A DNA stretch of 24,601 bases from a virus, in IMG/VR virus record IMGVR_UViG_3300020182_001136, positions 1 to 24,601 of that record; one strand, written 5' to 3'. Positions 14,345 to 21,546 of the stretch are shown here, one piece after another. The position numbers and the translations under genes were made by a program. The notes beneath the pieces are model-generated. The model was not told where the DNA came from. It saw nothing but the letters and a program-made list of their open reading frames with translations, and ran no database searches. The first letter of the stretch is position 1, and the number at the start of each line of letters is the position of its first letter.

Positions 14345-15178
14345 TTATTTGTCCCTTGACTGAAACTTTCCGCCAAGTTTTCTACCTGTCTGATATGAGG
14401 TTTTACCTAGATATGAACCTAGCTTACCTGCACCATAGATTGCGCCTACTGCCGCAGCCGCTTTGACAATTGGCTTATCCCAAATCTTTTTCTTTTTATC
14501 TTTCTTATCATCAATAATGAAGTTGCCGCGCTTCTGAAACTTTAGAAGTGCTGGTGTAAGTTCACTGCGCATTGCTGATGAACGCATATACTGTGCCATA
14601 CGTGTTACTACTAGCGCACGTTGATTTTGATTTAGATTATCCCAATCACCTACCAGTCTGCGCATAGACTTTAACATACCATCTTGTACGTTCAACTGTC
14701 TTTCTAAACGCATTAGCATAGATTTCTCGAAACTAGCATTAGATTTGTTTGTACCGATATGATTTAGATAGCGCATTACATCTGCTTTCTTAACACTGAT
14801 ACGAGACATAGCAACTTTATCTTTATCGCTAGAATAGTCTTGGTCTTTGCCCATAAGTCTATTAAGAGCAATATATAAGTCTGTGCCGCTTGTTCTAAAG
14901 TAATCAAAACTCTTGAATGCTCCTGTACGACTAGCATATTCACTAGCTAGTGGTGCAAAGTCGTAATCTTTGTTGAATACGTTTAGCATCATTAACTGTA
15001 CGAAAGCTAGATTTGCCGCATCATCTATATTGACACTGCTTGCAATCTTCTTGTTTCTAAACAAACGACTTTCAGTAAGTTCATGTATGAGTTGTAGCTT
15101 ACTATCATTATTTTCTTCGAATGTGTGACCACCTTCAATCTGTGCCCACTCATTTGCTGTATATTTTTTCTTACTCAT
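14345..15178 (-). CDS. Unknown 277-aa protein
   Basis: Not recognised. Residues 1-205 are helical and charged, with an Arg/Met-rich stretch near 155-210. A Lys/Asp-rich hinge (DDKKDKKKKIWDK, about 223-235) precedes a small-residue segment AAAAVGAIYGAGKLGSYLG (about 240-258) that could be amphipathic or membrane-touching, then a basic tail. No enzyme motif. The ATG lies inside the end of the 69-aa membrane protein gene (8-nt overlap), so the two are translationally coupled. It closes the late operon begun at 17888. Confidence 0.7.
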   Translation of the reverse strand: MSKKKYTANEWAQIEGGHTFEENNDSKLQLIHELTESRLFRNKKIASSVNIDDAANLAFVQLMMLNVFNKDYDFAPLASEYASRTGAFKSFDYFRTSGTDLYIALNRLMGKDQDYSSDKDKVAMSRISVKKADVMRYLNHIGTNKSNASFEKSMLMRLERQLNVQDGMLKSMRRLVGDWDNLNQNQRALVVTRMAQYMRSSAMRSELTPALLKFQKRGNFIIDDKKDKKKKIWDKPIVKAAAAVGAIYGAGKLGSYLGKTSYQTGRKLGGKFQSRDK

Positions 15179-15380
15179 CGTTCATCTCTTTAAATCTATC
15201 AGCAAGTTCTTTAATCTTATCACTTGCATATGTTTTACAGCATCTAGGAATAAATGAGTGTAAAGTAATTGCAATCACTGCAATTTGAAGTTCTAGTGCG
15301 ATGCCCATTGCAAATTGTGCATGTTGTAGTGGACCCATCTGTGCTTCTTTTAAGTGTGCTTTGCATTCTTTACTAAACAT
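15171..15380 (-). CDS. DUF6356-like small membrane protein
   Basis: 69 aa. MFSKECKAHLKEAQMGPLQH at the start, then one membrane segment, about 23-44 (MGIALELQIAVIAITLHSFI), then PRCCKTYASDKI. The HLKEA, LQH, HSF-P and KTY-S positions look like the DUF6356 family of small membrane proteins. Its function is not known to me. ATG with GGAAAG 6 nt upstream; it starts 1 nt after the fusion gene stop and overlaps the 277-aa gene. A membrane or lysis-timing role is possible but unproven. Confidence 0.72.
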   Translation of the reverse strand: MFSKECKAHLKEAQMGPLQHAQFAMGIALELQIAVIAITLHSFIPRCCKTYASDKIKELADRFKEMNDE

Positions 15381-15381
15381 A

Positions 15382-17433
15382 TTATCTTTCCTTACTCATA
15401 TTTGCAGCACTGAAACCACTGCGATTTACTAATTTACTGTCACCTTGACCAATAACATAGCCCTCGCCGCCGCGTTCTCCAGCTGTATACGCTTCTACAT
15501 CTGCTTCTGCTGAGTCTAACTGTCCGATAATATCATTTTTTACAGCCATTAAACTTGTGATAACTGTGAATAGTGCTTTCATTCCGTCTGCATTATTGTT
15601 AACATGATTTGCCATACGTTCACGCATTGACTCTGACATTTTTTCATTCGCTAACCACTGACCCCAATCACTTACTAGATTGTCTAGCTTACGTGCTTTT
15701 GTCATGTTGTTAACGTACTTGTATAGTGCTTGCTTGAACGAACCTAGCTTATTAGATTTTAAGAATTCATCTTCTAGTAGGGAATCAATCTTTGATGCAT
15801 TTTGTCTTGCAAATGCTGTTACTTTGTCTAAGTTGTCTGCTTCTACTTTAGGCGCTTGTGTGACTGTTACAGGCGGCATGATAAGCAATCTACCAGCGTT
15901 TAGTTCTGATGCATCTACTTTAGATTTAGAACCGTCTAGTTCAATCTTAGCATGTAGTACTACACCTGACTGACTTTGCGAAATCTGTTTACCAATGTCA
16001 CTCTTTTGTTTAACACGATATGTAACAATGTTTGGAGTAAACTCATAATGACCATCATCAACACCTGGTGTTGTAAAGTATAGTAGATCACCGTGTACAT
16101 AGCCTCTAAATTTCTCTGGCGTAGCTTGCTCATAGATGTCCCAAATGTTTGTCATCTTTTTAACAAATGCTTTTCTATTAGCATCTGGAGCCTCTTTGCC
16201 TCTACGCAAGAACATAGATGACATTTCTTCTTTGCTTGTAACTTTCCCATCGTAGCCCTTTGCACCGAAACCTGATTTATCAGTTAGTACAAACTCTCCA
16301 TTTTCATTACGACCAAAGATAACTGCTGGAGAACCATCCCATTTAACTGTGATATTATCCGGTGATGTTTCTAAGTCTTTCAATGTTTTGATTGCTTTTC
16401 CAATACCCTGAGTACCGTGCCAGATAGCAAAATCTTCTACGTGTTGAATACGTGCATCTTCTCTTAGCGGTGCTTTAACTTCTACGCTTTCGCCTAGTTC
16501 GGTTGGTACACCTGCACCTTGAATACTTGGATTTGATTTGAAGTCTTTGAAAATCTTTTGTGCTAGTTCTTCTGGATAGTTTTTCTTAACTGCCGCATAC
16601 AATGATTCAAAACTGTACAAATCATCTGCGCTATCTAGCTTTAAGATTTTTGCCCAATCTTTTGGATCCTTAAATGGGCCTTTGATTGTTTCATTCTTAT
16701 TTGCTTTAGTATGACCTATTCCACTTTTCTTTTCAACTGGTCTGCGAATTACACGCACCATACCGTCAGTAGGAGAGAACATCCAACGTTCCATCTCTAG
16801 TGGTCTGCCGTCACTTGTAGTTTCTTTACTTGCCTTTACATCAATTGCGCCTGCAATTGAAGCAATCATAATATTACGATGAATGCCTTTATAGTTACTA
16901 CTTCTACCGTCTTGACTCATTTCTTTTGAGTGAGGGGAGTGGTAGTAGTTCTTCATAAAGTCTACATCACCAGGCATGAAGTCTACTTGTACTTTACCGG
17001 TACGTGTCTTGCCATCTAGTTGCTTATCTGGATCATAGTTAACAATATCAACTACGGTCATAAACACACTTGACTTTTTGATTTCTTGAATGCTTGGTGC
17101 TGCTTCTAGTCTTTCAGCAAAGTCTGCAATCTGATCTTTATCTAGCTTAACTGCAATATCAATATCGCCACTGAACTCTTTCTTACCAACAGAACCTAGT
17201 GCATTCTTAATTAGTGGAATACCCAATTCTTTTTCTAGCTTCAATAATGTAGGTTTAATTTCACTGTGATGAATAATACCCACACCTGGCATTGCGCCGC
17301 CTTCACTGATAGTTGTGCTATCCAGTAAACTAGCCATACGCTTGTGAAAGCCTTTTTGCTTTAAACGAGGTTTACGTGGACCTCTAAATCTACGTTCAAT
17401 ACCTTGACTTAAAATAATCTCACTAATCTTCAT
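15382..17433 (-). CDS. Fused Pol-beta-like nucleotidyltransferase and ligase-like protein
   Basis: 683 aa from the chosen start. The N-terminal domain (about 45-220) has the Pol-beta superfamily pattern: GS at 80-81, SGDIDIAV with D90 and D92, and a third acidic residue D151 in VQVDFMPGD. The C-terminal domain (about 330-683) resembles covalent nucleotidyltransferases (RNA/DNA ligases; phage DUF6267-like): motif I KWDG at 364-367 with R375, motif III-like YVHGDLLYF near 445-453, YEFTPNIVTYRV near 463-474, motif IV-like EGYV at 657-660 and motif V-like SKLVNR around K667. A helical insertion (about 530-645) separates IIIa from IV. ATG at 17433 is favoured by an ATGA overlap with the upstream stop and AAGAGA nearby; an in-frame ATG at 17487 lies deep in that gene. 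Predicted to add nucleotides to, and seal, an RNA or DNA end; the substrate is unknown. Confidence 0.85.
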   Translation of the reverse strand: MKISEIILSQGIERRFRGPRKPRLKQKGFHKRMASLLDSTTISEGGAMPGVGIIHHSEIKPTLLKLEKELGIPLIKNALGSVGKKEFSGDIDIAVKLDKDQIADFAERLEAAPSIQEIKKSSVFMTVVDIVNYDPDKQLDGKTRTGKVQVDFMPGDVDFMKNYYHSPHSKEMSQDGRSSNYKGIHRNIMIASIAGAIDVKASKETTSDGRPLEMERWMFSPTDGMVRVIRRPVEKKSGIGHTKANKNETIKGPFKDPKDWAKILKLDSADDLYSFESLYAAVKKNYPEELAQKIFKDFKSNPSIQGAGVPTELGESVEVKAPLREDARIQHVEDFAIWHGTQGIGKAIKTLKDLETSPDNITVKWDGSPAVIFGRNENGEFVLTDKSGFGAKGYDGKVTSKEEMSSMFLRRGKEAPDANRKAFVKKMTNIWDIYEQATPEKFRGYVHGDLLYFTTPGVDDGHYEFTPNIVTYRVKQKSDIGKQISQSQSGVVLHAKIELDGSKSKVDASELNAGRLLIMPPVTVTQAPKVEADNLDKVTAFARQNASKIDSLLEDEFLKSNKLGSFKQALYKYVNNMTKARKLDNLVSDWGQWLANEKMSESMRERMANHVNNNADGMKALFTVITSLMAVKNDIIGQLDSAEADVEAYTAGERGGEGYVIGQGDSKLVNRSGFSAANMSKER

Positions 17434-17651
17434 AATTGTCTCTTTCCGAATGGGCTTTCTCCAGTCAACTGAGGACGAGAAAACCATAATTTAAACCATT
17501 CAGGAGTGCCGGGCTGAATATCATTCTTACGTTGATATTCGCCTTTTTCCGTACCAGTATGAGAGATATTCTCCTGATGTTGTGACACATCATAAGGTTT
17601 ATATATCCCAGCAAGAACTTTTAATTGTTTTAGTTGTGTTTCTAAATCCAC
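17430..17651 (-). CDS. Unknown 73-aa protein
   Basis: 73 aa. It begins MDLETQLKQLKVLAGIYKPY and has a conserved-looking middle YQRKNDIQPGTPEWFKLWF and an end PFGKRQL. No membrane segment or Cys. Similar short proteins occur in marine T4-like phages; no function is known to me. It begins directly after the stop of the 78-aa gene and ends in an ATGA overlap with the fusion enzyme. The tight coupling suggests it may work with that enzyme, which is inference. Confidence 0.72.
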   Translation of the reverse strand: MDLETQLKQLKVLAGIYKPYDVSQHQENISHTGTEKGEYQRKNDIQPGTPEWFKLWFSRPQLTGESPFGKRQL

Positions 17652-17888
17652 TTACTTCTTCTTTGCACTAGTCATGCCTCTCTTAAACTTACGAGGGTCT
17701 TTGGCACGGATACTGTTGACTAAACGCTTAGTCAAGTCACTGGCAACATCTTCGTCAAAAGTACGTTCAATGTACTCCATAAGATTAATTGCGCCGACAA
17801 TAATGTGTTCACCCTTTTGTTCAACAAGGCGTTCTTTTTCTAGTGAAAGAGAATTAAGTTCTTCGAACAGGCTTTTGCGCTTAGTCAT
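17652..17888 (-). CDS. Unknown 78-aa protein
   Basis: 78 aa, helical and charged: MTKRKSLFEELNSLSLEKER, an Ile/Met-rich helix near 28-40 (HIIVGAINLMEYIERTF), then a Lys/Arg-rich C-terminus ending in MTSAKKK. Not recognised. ATG with CGGAGA 7 nt upstream. First gene of the late operon that includes the fusion enzyme. Its start codon overlaps an inverted repeat shared with the late promoter, so it probably is not translated from read-through helicase mRNA. Confidence 0.7.
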   Translation of the reverse strand: MTKRKSLFEELNSLSLEKERLVEQKGEHIIVGAINLMEYIERTFDEDVASDLTKRLVNSIRAKDPRKFKRGMTSAKKK

Positions 17889-17918
17889 GATAAAATCTCC
17901 GTTATAGTGTATTTATCA
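17888..17918 (-). promoter_or_regulatory. Inverted repeat joining late promoter to start codon
   Basis: Minus-strand TGATAAA (17918-17912) pairs with TTTATCA (17894-17888), 7 bp with a 17-nt loop. The 5' arm is the helicase stop codon plus the late motif; the 3' arm reaches the A of the ATG of the 78-aa gene and the loop holds CGGAGA. RNA begun near 17904 lacks the 5' arm. Confidence 0.5.
17909..17917 (-). promoter_or_regulatory. Late promoter motif GATAAATAC
   Basis: Minus-strand GATAAATAC 20 nt before the ATG of the 78-aa gene, overlapping the helicase stop codon. Expected start of transcription near 17904. It marks the change from the early replication block to the late block. Confidence 0.75.
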
Positions 17919-19325
17919 AGTTTCGTCAAAAGCGGAACGAGACTTAGTTTTGAGCATTGCTCTAAGAGATGATGCGGCTTGGCCTTTATCCATTACTGGA
18001 GTATCATCTTCTTCTTTAGTTACAGTTGTCTTTTTGCGTAGTTGATCCACTACACTTGACGTACCTGAACTAGTAATATTGTTGTCTGAATTTTCACTTG
18101 TATCATCTGAGATACGCAAACTATCTCTATCGAATACGAGATTTACCTTACTACCTACACCACTAGATGAACGAGTTTTTAGAAGCTGTAGTTGATACTG
18201 TCCACGTTCACGCATAGCGTTAGATGTAAAGATACCAATCACGTTATCTGCTGTTTGAATTTTAGAGATACCACCAGCGATGTGCGAGTGATCAAATTCA
18301 ATTTCTTCAACTGCACTACGGTTCAACTGTGATGCTGTTACTAACACAGAACCAGTCTCCATAGCGAAGTTACGCATTTCTTCTGTTACGTATTTGTCTT
18401 TAGTATAAGTATCACCTGCTTGTACTTTCATAGTCGCAGGAGTAAGAAGGTCGAGATAGTCAACGCACAAACAATCGACCTTCTTACCTGTCTGGATTTG
18501 TAACTCTTTCAGATATGACCTAATGTCATTAACGCTTGACCCTGATGGGAGATATTTGATTCTAAGCTGTCCGGACTGTTTACCTTTTGCTTTGACCATC
18601 AGTTCCACTTCGTCCAAACTTTTAAAGATGCCTTTTGTACTTCTGTCCGTCTGCATTGCATACATACGCATCGATGAAAGCGATTCCGAAAGTTCCAGAG
18701 TGATGTAGACACAATTAAGACCAGCCTCTGCCCAATTCAGGCTCATATTTTGCATGAATAGAGATTTGCCTGCGCCAGAGCCTCCTGCAAAAATCGTGAT
18801 CTCCCCACGATTAATGCCACCATATAGCTTATCATCAAGGGCTTTCCAGCCTGTAGTCATTTGACCGTTATCGTTTTTCAGTCCTTCCAATACACCTCTA
18901 GGGTCAGCAAAATAATCTGTACCCAATGAACGTGCCAGTCCGGTTTGAACTGCTTCCTTGATTCTAAGTTCTACTTCACCGTATTTGCCAGTCTCCAACA
19001 AATCAGCACTATCGATAATAGCCTTCTCAATAGCCTTATGTCGGCAGAATGTTTCAAATTCATCAACAAACCATTCGATATGCTGGTCGATGTTATCCAG
19101 TTTCTCTACAGTCACTCCCGTTTCTGCCTTAACCATTTCAAGACTTGGGATAGATGAATATTCATCACTGTGTGCGATTAACTGCTTTACCACAGGACGG
19201 ACGCTGCGGTCAAAGTATTCAGGCTTAATGATACTCCGAACTCTTGAATAAAGTTCTGGATCACTAAACATGAACTGTACGAACAGTTGTTGTAAATCGG
19301 GGCTATAATTTTTTACTTCTGACAT
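17916..19325 (-). CDS. DnaB-like replicative helicase (T4 gp41 type)
   Basis: 469 aa, close to T4 gp41 (475 aa). Hexameric 5'-3' helicase that unwinds the fork and works with the primase. The N-terminal helical domain (about 1-125) is followed by the RecA-like domain: TTGWKALDDKLYGG near 157-170, Walker A GGSGAGKS at 181-188, ITLELSES near 208-215, Walker B CVDYLDLL at 287-294, and a motif-3-like VTASQLNRS. The C-terminus (about 415-469) is polar and Thr/Ser/Asp-rich. ATG at 19325 lies 6 nt after a near-perfect -10 element, so the mRNA is predicted to be leaderless. No gp59-type loader is visible nearby. Confidence 0.93.
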   Translation of the reverse strand: MSEVKNYSPDLQQLFVQFMFSDPELYSRVRSIIKPEYFDRSVRPVVKQLIAHSDEYSSIPSLEMVKAETGVTVEKLDNIDQHIEWFVDEFETFCRHKAIEKAIIDSADLLETGKYGEVELRIKEAVQTGLARSLGTDYFADPRGVLEGLKNDNGQMTTGWKALDDKLYGGINRGEITIFAGGSGAGKSLFMQNMSLNWAEAGLNCVYITLELSESLSSMRMYAMQTDRSTKGIFKSLDEVELMVKAKGKQSGQLRIKYLPSGSSVNDIRSYLKELQIQTGKKVDCLCVDYLDLLTPATMKVQAGDTYTKDKYVTEEMRNFAMETGSVLVTASQLNRSAVEEIEFDHSHIAGGISKIQTADNVIGIFTSNAMRERGQYQLQLLKTRSSSGVGSKVNLVFDRDSLRISDDTSENSDNNITSSGTSSVVDQLRKKTTVTKEEDDTPVMDKGQAASSLRAMLKTKSRSAFDET

Positions 19326-19331
19326 TCTCTC

Positions 19332-19360
19332 ACTATATCAAAAAATGGTTACATTGTCAA
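19332..19360 (-). promoter_or_regulatory. Sigma70-type promoter before helicase, leaderless layout
   Basis: Minus strand: TTGACA (19360-19355), 17 nt, TATAGT (19337-19332), GAGAGA, then ATG at 19325. The expected +1 is the A of ATG. The GAGAGA spacer would lie upstream of +1 and could serve as Shine-Dalgarno only in read-through RNA. Confidence 0.78.
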
Positions 19361-19361
19361 G

Positions 19362-19580
19362 CTATTTCTTAATAGCAAATCGGTCTGCGGGTCTATAGAA
19401 AATCTTTTGATTATGGAATCGTCCAAGAAGTTCACGCAATTCGGACACTTCTTTTGCTAATTCGGCATCATAGTTTTCCATTAGTTTCATAGAACGCCTG
19501 GATACTTTGGCATTTAATGCGTTCTCAATAATTTCTAAGTCTCTGACAGATAATTTAAAGTTCTCATTAGGTTTTACCAT
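19362..19580 (-). CDS. Unknown 72-aa protein
   Basis: 72 aa, mainly helical: LSVRDLEIIENALNAKVSRR, then KLMENYDAELAKEVSELREL, a possible helical hairpin. Not recognised by function; similar small proteins accompany replication genes in marine T4-like phages. ATG with AGGG 4 nt upstream. It lies 4 nt after the 63-aa gene, and its stop is 1 nt from the -35 element of the helicase promoter. Confidence 0.7.
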   Translation of the reverse strand: MVKPNENFKLSVRDLEIIENALNAKVSRRSMKLMENYDAELAKEVSELRELLGRFHNQKIFYRPADRFAIKK

Positions 19581-19584
19581 AACC

Positions 19585-19776
19585 CTAATCCTCTTCCATT
19601 GTGCTTTTTAATGTAGCCAAGACGTTTTCAAGTTTGATCAACATATCAGTACGTACACAAACTATTTGAACTGGTCGATGCACTCTACCTTCGTCAGTTT
19701 CTTCAGTAGCGTCAAGAAGACTAAACAACTCCTTGACTGCTACATCATATTGGTCACATTTACTTTTTAGACTCAT
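19585..19776 (-). CDS. Unknown 63-aa protein
   Basis: 63 aa from ATG at 19776 (MSLKSKCDQYDVAVKEL). Helical ends flank RPVQIVCVRTDMLIKLENVL; no known motif. I prefer this ATG because it overlaps the stop of a 26-codon ORF as ATGA. An in-frame TTG at 19824 would give 79 aa but has no clear Shine-Dalgarno and runs through that ORF. It probably depends on translational coupling for expression. Confidence 0.6.
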   Translation of the reverse strand: MSLKSKCDQYDVAVKELFSLLDATEETDEGRVHRPVQIVCVRTDMLIKLENVLATLKSTMEED

Positions 19777-19853
19777 GATATCATCCAGCCTGTATCCTCT
19801 GGCATCCTTACAGTTCTTGCCCAAACTTTAAGCCACTTGCGTTGTCCGCTCAT
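19773..19853 (-). CDS. 26-aa micro-ORF, translationally coupled
   Basis: 26 codons from ATG at 19853, which overlaps the stop of the ClpP-like gene as TAATG. Its own stop overlaps the ATG of the 63-aa gene as ATGA. The peptide MSGQRKWLKVWARTVRMPED is basic and Trp-rich. Coupling at both ends supports real translation. It may be a functional micro-protein, a remnant of a longer protein starting RKWLKVWARTV, or mainly a device that delivers ribosomes to the next gene. Confidence 0.5.
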   Translation of the reverse strand: MSGQRKWLKVWARTVRMPEDTGWMIS

Positions 19854-20536
19854 TAGTAAGTCTCAATAATGTGATCTGCGATTCCATGCTTCAGTGTTTC
19901 CTCTGGGTTCAACCAACAGTCACTTTCTGGAAGTAACCATTTGCGAATATATGCTTCGTTCTTACCAGTACATTTCTTGTAATGATCCATCATGCGTTCG
20001 GTTGATAGTTCGAACTCTTTTACGATAGACATTAGTTCGTGTTCTTTACCACGTGATCCCCAAGAGTACTGGTGTGACATTACACTTGTATTTTGTGTGA
20101 TATAACGATGTCCTTTTTCGCCTGCCATCATTAGAAGCACACCACATGATGCAATCATTCCCATACCGTATGTGTATACTGGAATAGAACTTTGTTTAAT
20201 TACGTCAATTAGATGGAACGCACTGTTAACTGCGCCGCCCGGTGAATTAATATATAGATGAATTACTTCTGGGCGAGTATCTTCTGGCATCATATTGTAT
20301 TCCATAATCATTTTGACTAGTGGCATACAGTTCTCTTGATTGAACTCTTTGTCCATGAATAGAACGCCTGCATCGTACAGTAGTTCACCTGGTTTCTTTG
20401 GTTGTGCCGGTGGTTGTGGCATAGGCATCGGTGGCGCGGTTGGCGCTACCTTAGGTGTCGGGATTACTTTTGTCGTTTCCGCTGGTTTTTTAGCCGGAGC
20501 TTTTTTCGTTACTTTCTTCTTAGGTGCTTTAGCCAT
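19853..20536 (-). CDS. ClpP-like serine protease with basic N-terminal extension
   Basis: 227 aa. The ClpP-like domain spans about 52-227. LYINSPGGAVNSAFHLIDVI is followed by the nucleophile in MIASCG (S130), MSHQ (H155) and ESDCWL (D206), a complete Ser-His-Asp triad, so it should be active. The first 50 residues are a Lys/Ala/Pro-rich extension ending in QPPAQPKKPGEL, absent from bacterial ClpP apart from short propeptides; it may be cleaved or may bind a partner. ClpP barrels usually need an AAA+ unfoldase; none is encoded here, so it may use host ClpX/ClpA or act alone. It lies 9 nt after the primase gene and overlaps the micro-ORF. Confidence 0.92.
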   Translation of the reverse strand: MAKAPKKKVTKKAPAKKPAETTKVIPTPKVAPTAPPMPMPQPPAQPKKPGELLYDAGVLFMDKEFNQENCMPLVKMIMEYNMMPEDTRPEVIHLYINSPGGAVNSAFHLIDVIKQSSIPVYTYGMGMIASCGVLLMMAGEKGHRYITQNTSVMSHQYSWGSRGKEHELMSIVKEFELSTERMMDHYKKCTGKNEAYIRKWLLPESDCWLNPEETLKHGIADHIIETY

Positions 20537-20545
20537 TTTATTTCC

Positions 20546-21544
20546 TTATCCTAAACGCATCTTTACGTTAATCTTTGTACTATTACTTATACTACCGTCG
20601 ATAATACTTTTTAGAGTGTACAGTTTACCATATCTCTGTATAGCATCTCCCGCATCTTTTAAATCATCTTCCCATCTTGGGAAAGATACACTCCATCCAT
20701 TTTCGATAGCTTGTTTAATTAATTTCTCACCTGCTTTATCTCTGTCAGGACAGACAATCACTTCACCTTTGAATTGATTGATATAATCTATTTGTGTGTC
20801 GCTTGCTTCATTACTCATAATCGCTACTGCATCTAAACATGCCGCATCAATTGTCCCTTCTGTTACTATCAAGTACTTTCTATTTCGTTTGATAGCATCT
20901 ATATTATAGAGAAAGTCTTTGGGTGTCTTACTCATATACTTAGCTTCGTTCTTACCAGTAAAGTCTCTGCCACTATATCCAACTATCCTATCTCCTTGCA
21001 AGAAAGGAAATATAACACGCTGTCTGAATACAGGATGCGGAGACCAATATGTATCTACAAAATCGTATATGCCTCTATCTAATAGATATTTAGCGGCTGA
21101 TATAGCACGTTCATCTGGGCTGTCACTGCGTAGTATATCTTCTAGCAATTCAGAACCTTCTGGAAGTTCGCATTCTTTGAATGATGGTATACGTGTTACT
21201 TGTGTTTTGCTAATGAATAGTGTTGGGCCGTCTGCTAATTCTTTTTGTCTAATAGCGTCAAGTTGTAATCGTTTGATATCGCTTTCTGGCATACCAAGAT
21301 TACGCAATAGTACTAGCATCTTCTTATTAAGGACCCTACCGGACTTGTGTGACGCTGTAAACCCACAGTTAAAGCAATGATACGATACACTCTCATTGTC
21401 GCTTCTGATACCGCCACGTTGACGTGTATCATTACGTGCTTCACCATTGTCTACACAGCATGGACAATTAAAAGACAACCAACCGCCGGATGATTGTCTT
21501 CGCTGATGTGGAAGGTGTGAATATATTGCTTGTTGTAATTCCAT
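20546..21544 (-). CDS. DNA primase (T4 gp61 type)
   Basis: 332 aa, close to T4 gp61 (342 aa). It makes RNA primers for the lagging strand and works with the helicase encoded just downstream. N-terminal zinc ribbon: C27/C30 in NCPCC and C57/C60 in YHCFNCGF. The catalytic Toprim core includes VTEGTIDA (E229) and CPDRDKAGE (D267, D269), with FPFLQGDRIVGYSGRDF near 179-195. ATG at 21544 lies 6 nt after a TATAGT -10 element, so its mRNA is predicted to be leaderless, like that of the helicase. The promoter lies inside the end of the upstream gene. Confidence 0.92.
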   Translation of the reverse strand: MELQQAIYSHLPHQRRQSSGGWLSFNCPCCVDNGEARNDTRQRGGIRSDNESVSYHCFNCGFTASHKSGRVLNKKMLVLLRNLGMPESDIKRLQLDAIRQKELADGPTLFISKTQVTRIPSFKECELPEGSELLEDILRSDSPDERAISAAKYLLDRGIYDFVDTYWSPHPVFRQRVIFPFLQGDRIVGYSGRDFTGKNEAKYMSKTPKDFLYNIDAIKRNRKYLIVTEGTIDAACLDAVAIMSNEASDTQIDYINQFKGEVIVCPDRDKAGEKLIKQAIENGWSVSFPRWEDDLKDAGDAIQRYGKLYTLKSIIDGSISNSTKINVKMRLG

Positions 21545-21546
21545 AA

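Noticed and set aside
17434-17487. N-terminal extension of the fusion enzyme starting MVFSSSVDW
   Set aside because: It would overlap the 73-aa gene by 58 nt, whereas the ATG at 17433 makes a normal ATGA overlap and begins with MKISEI, a natural phage N-terminus.
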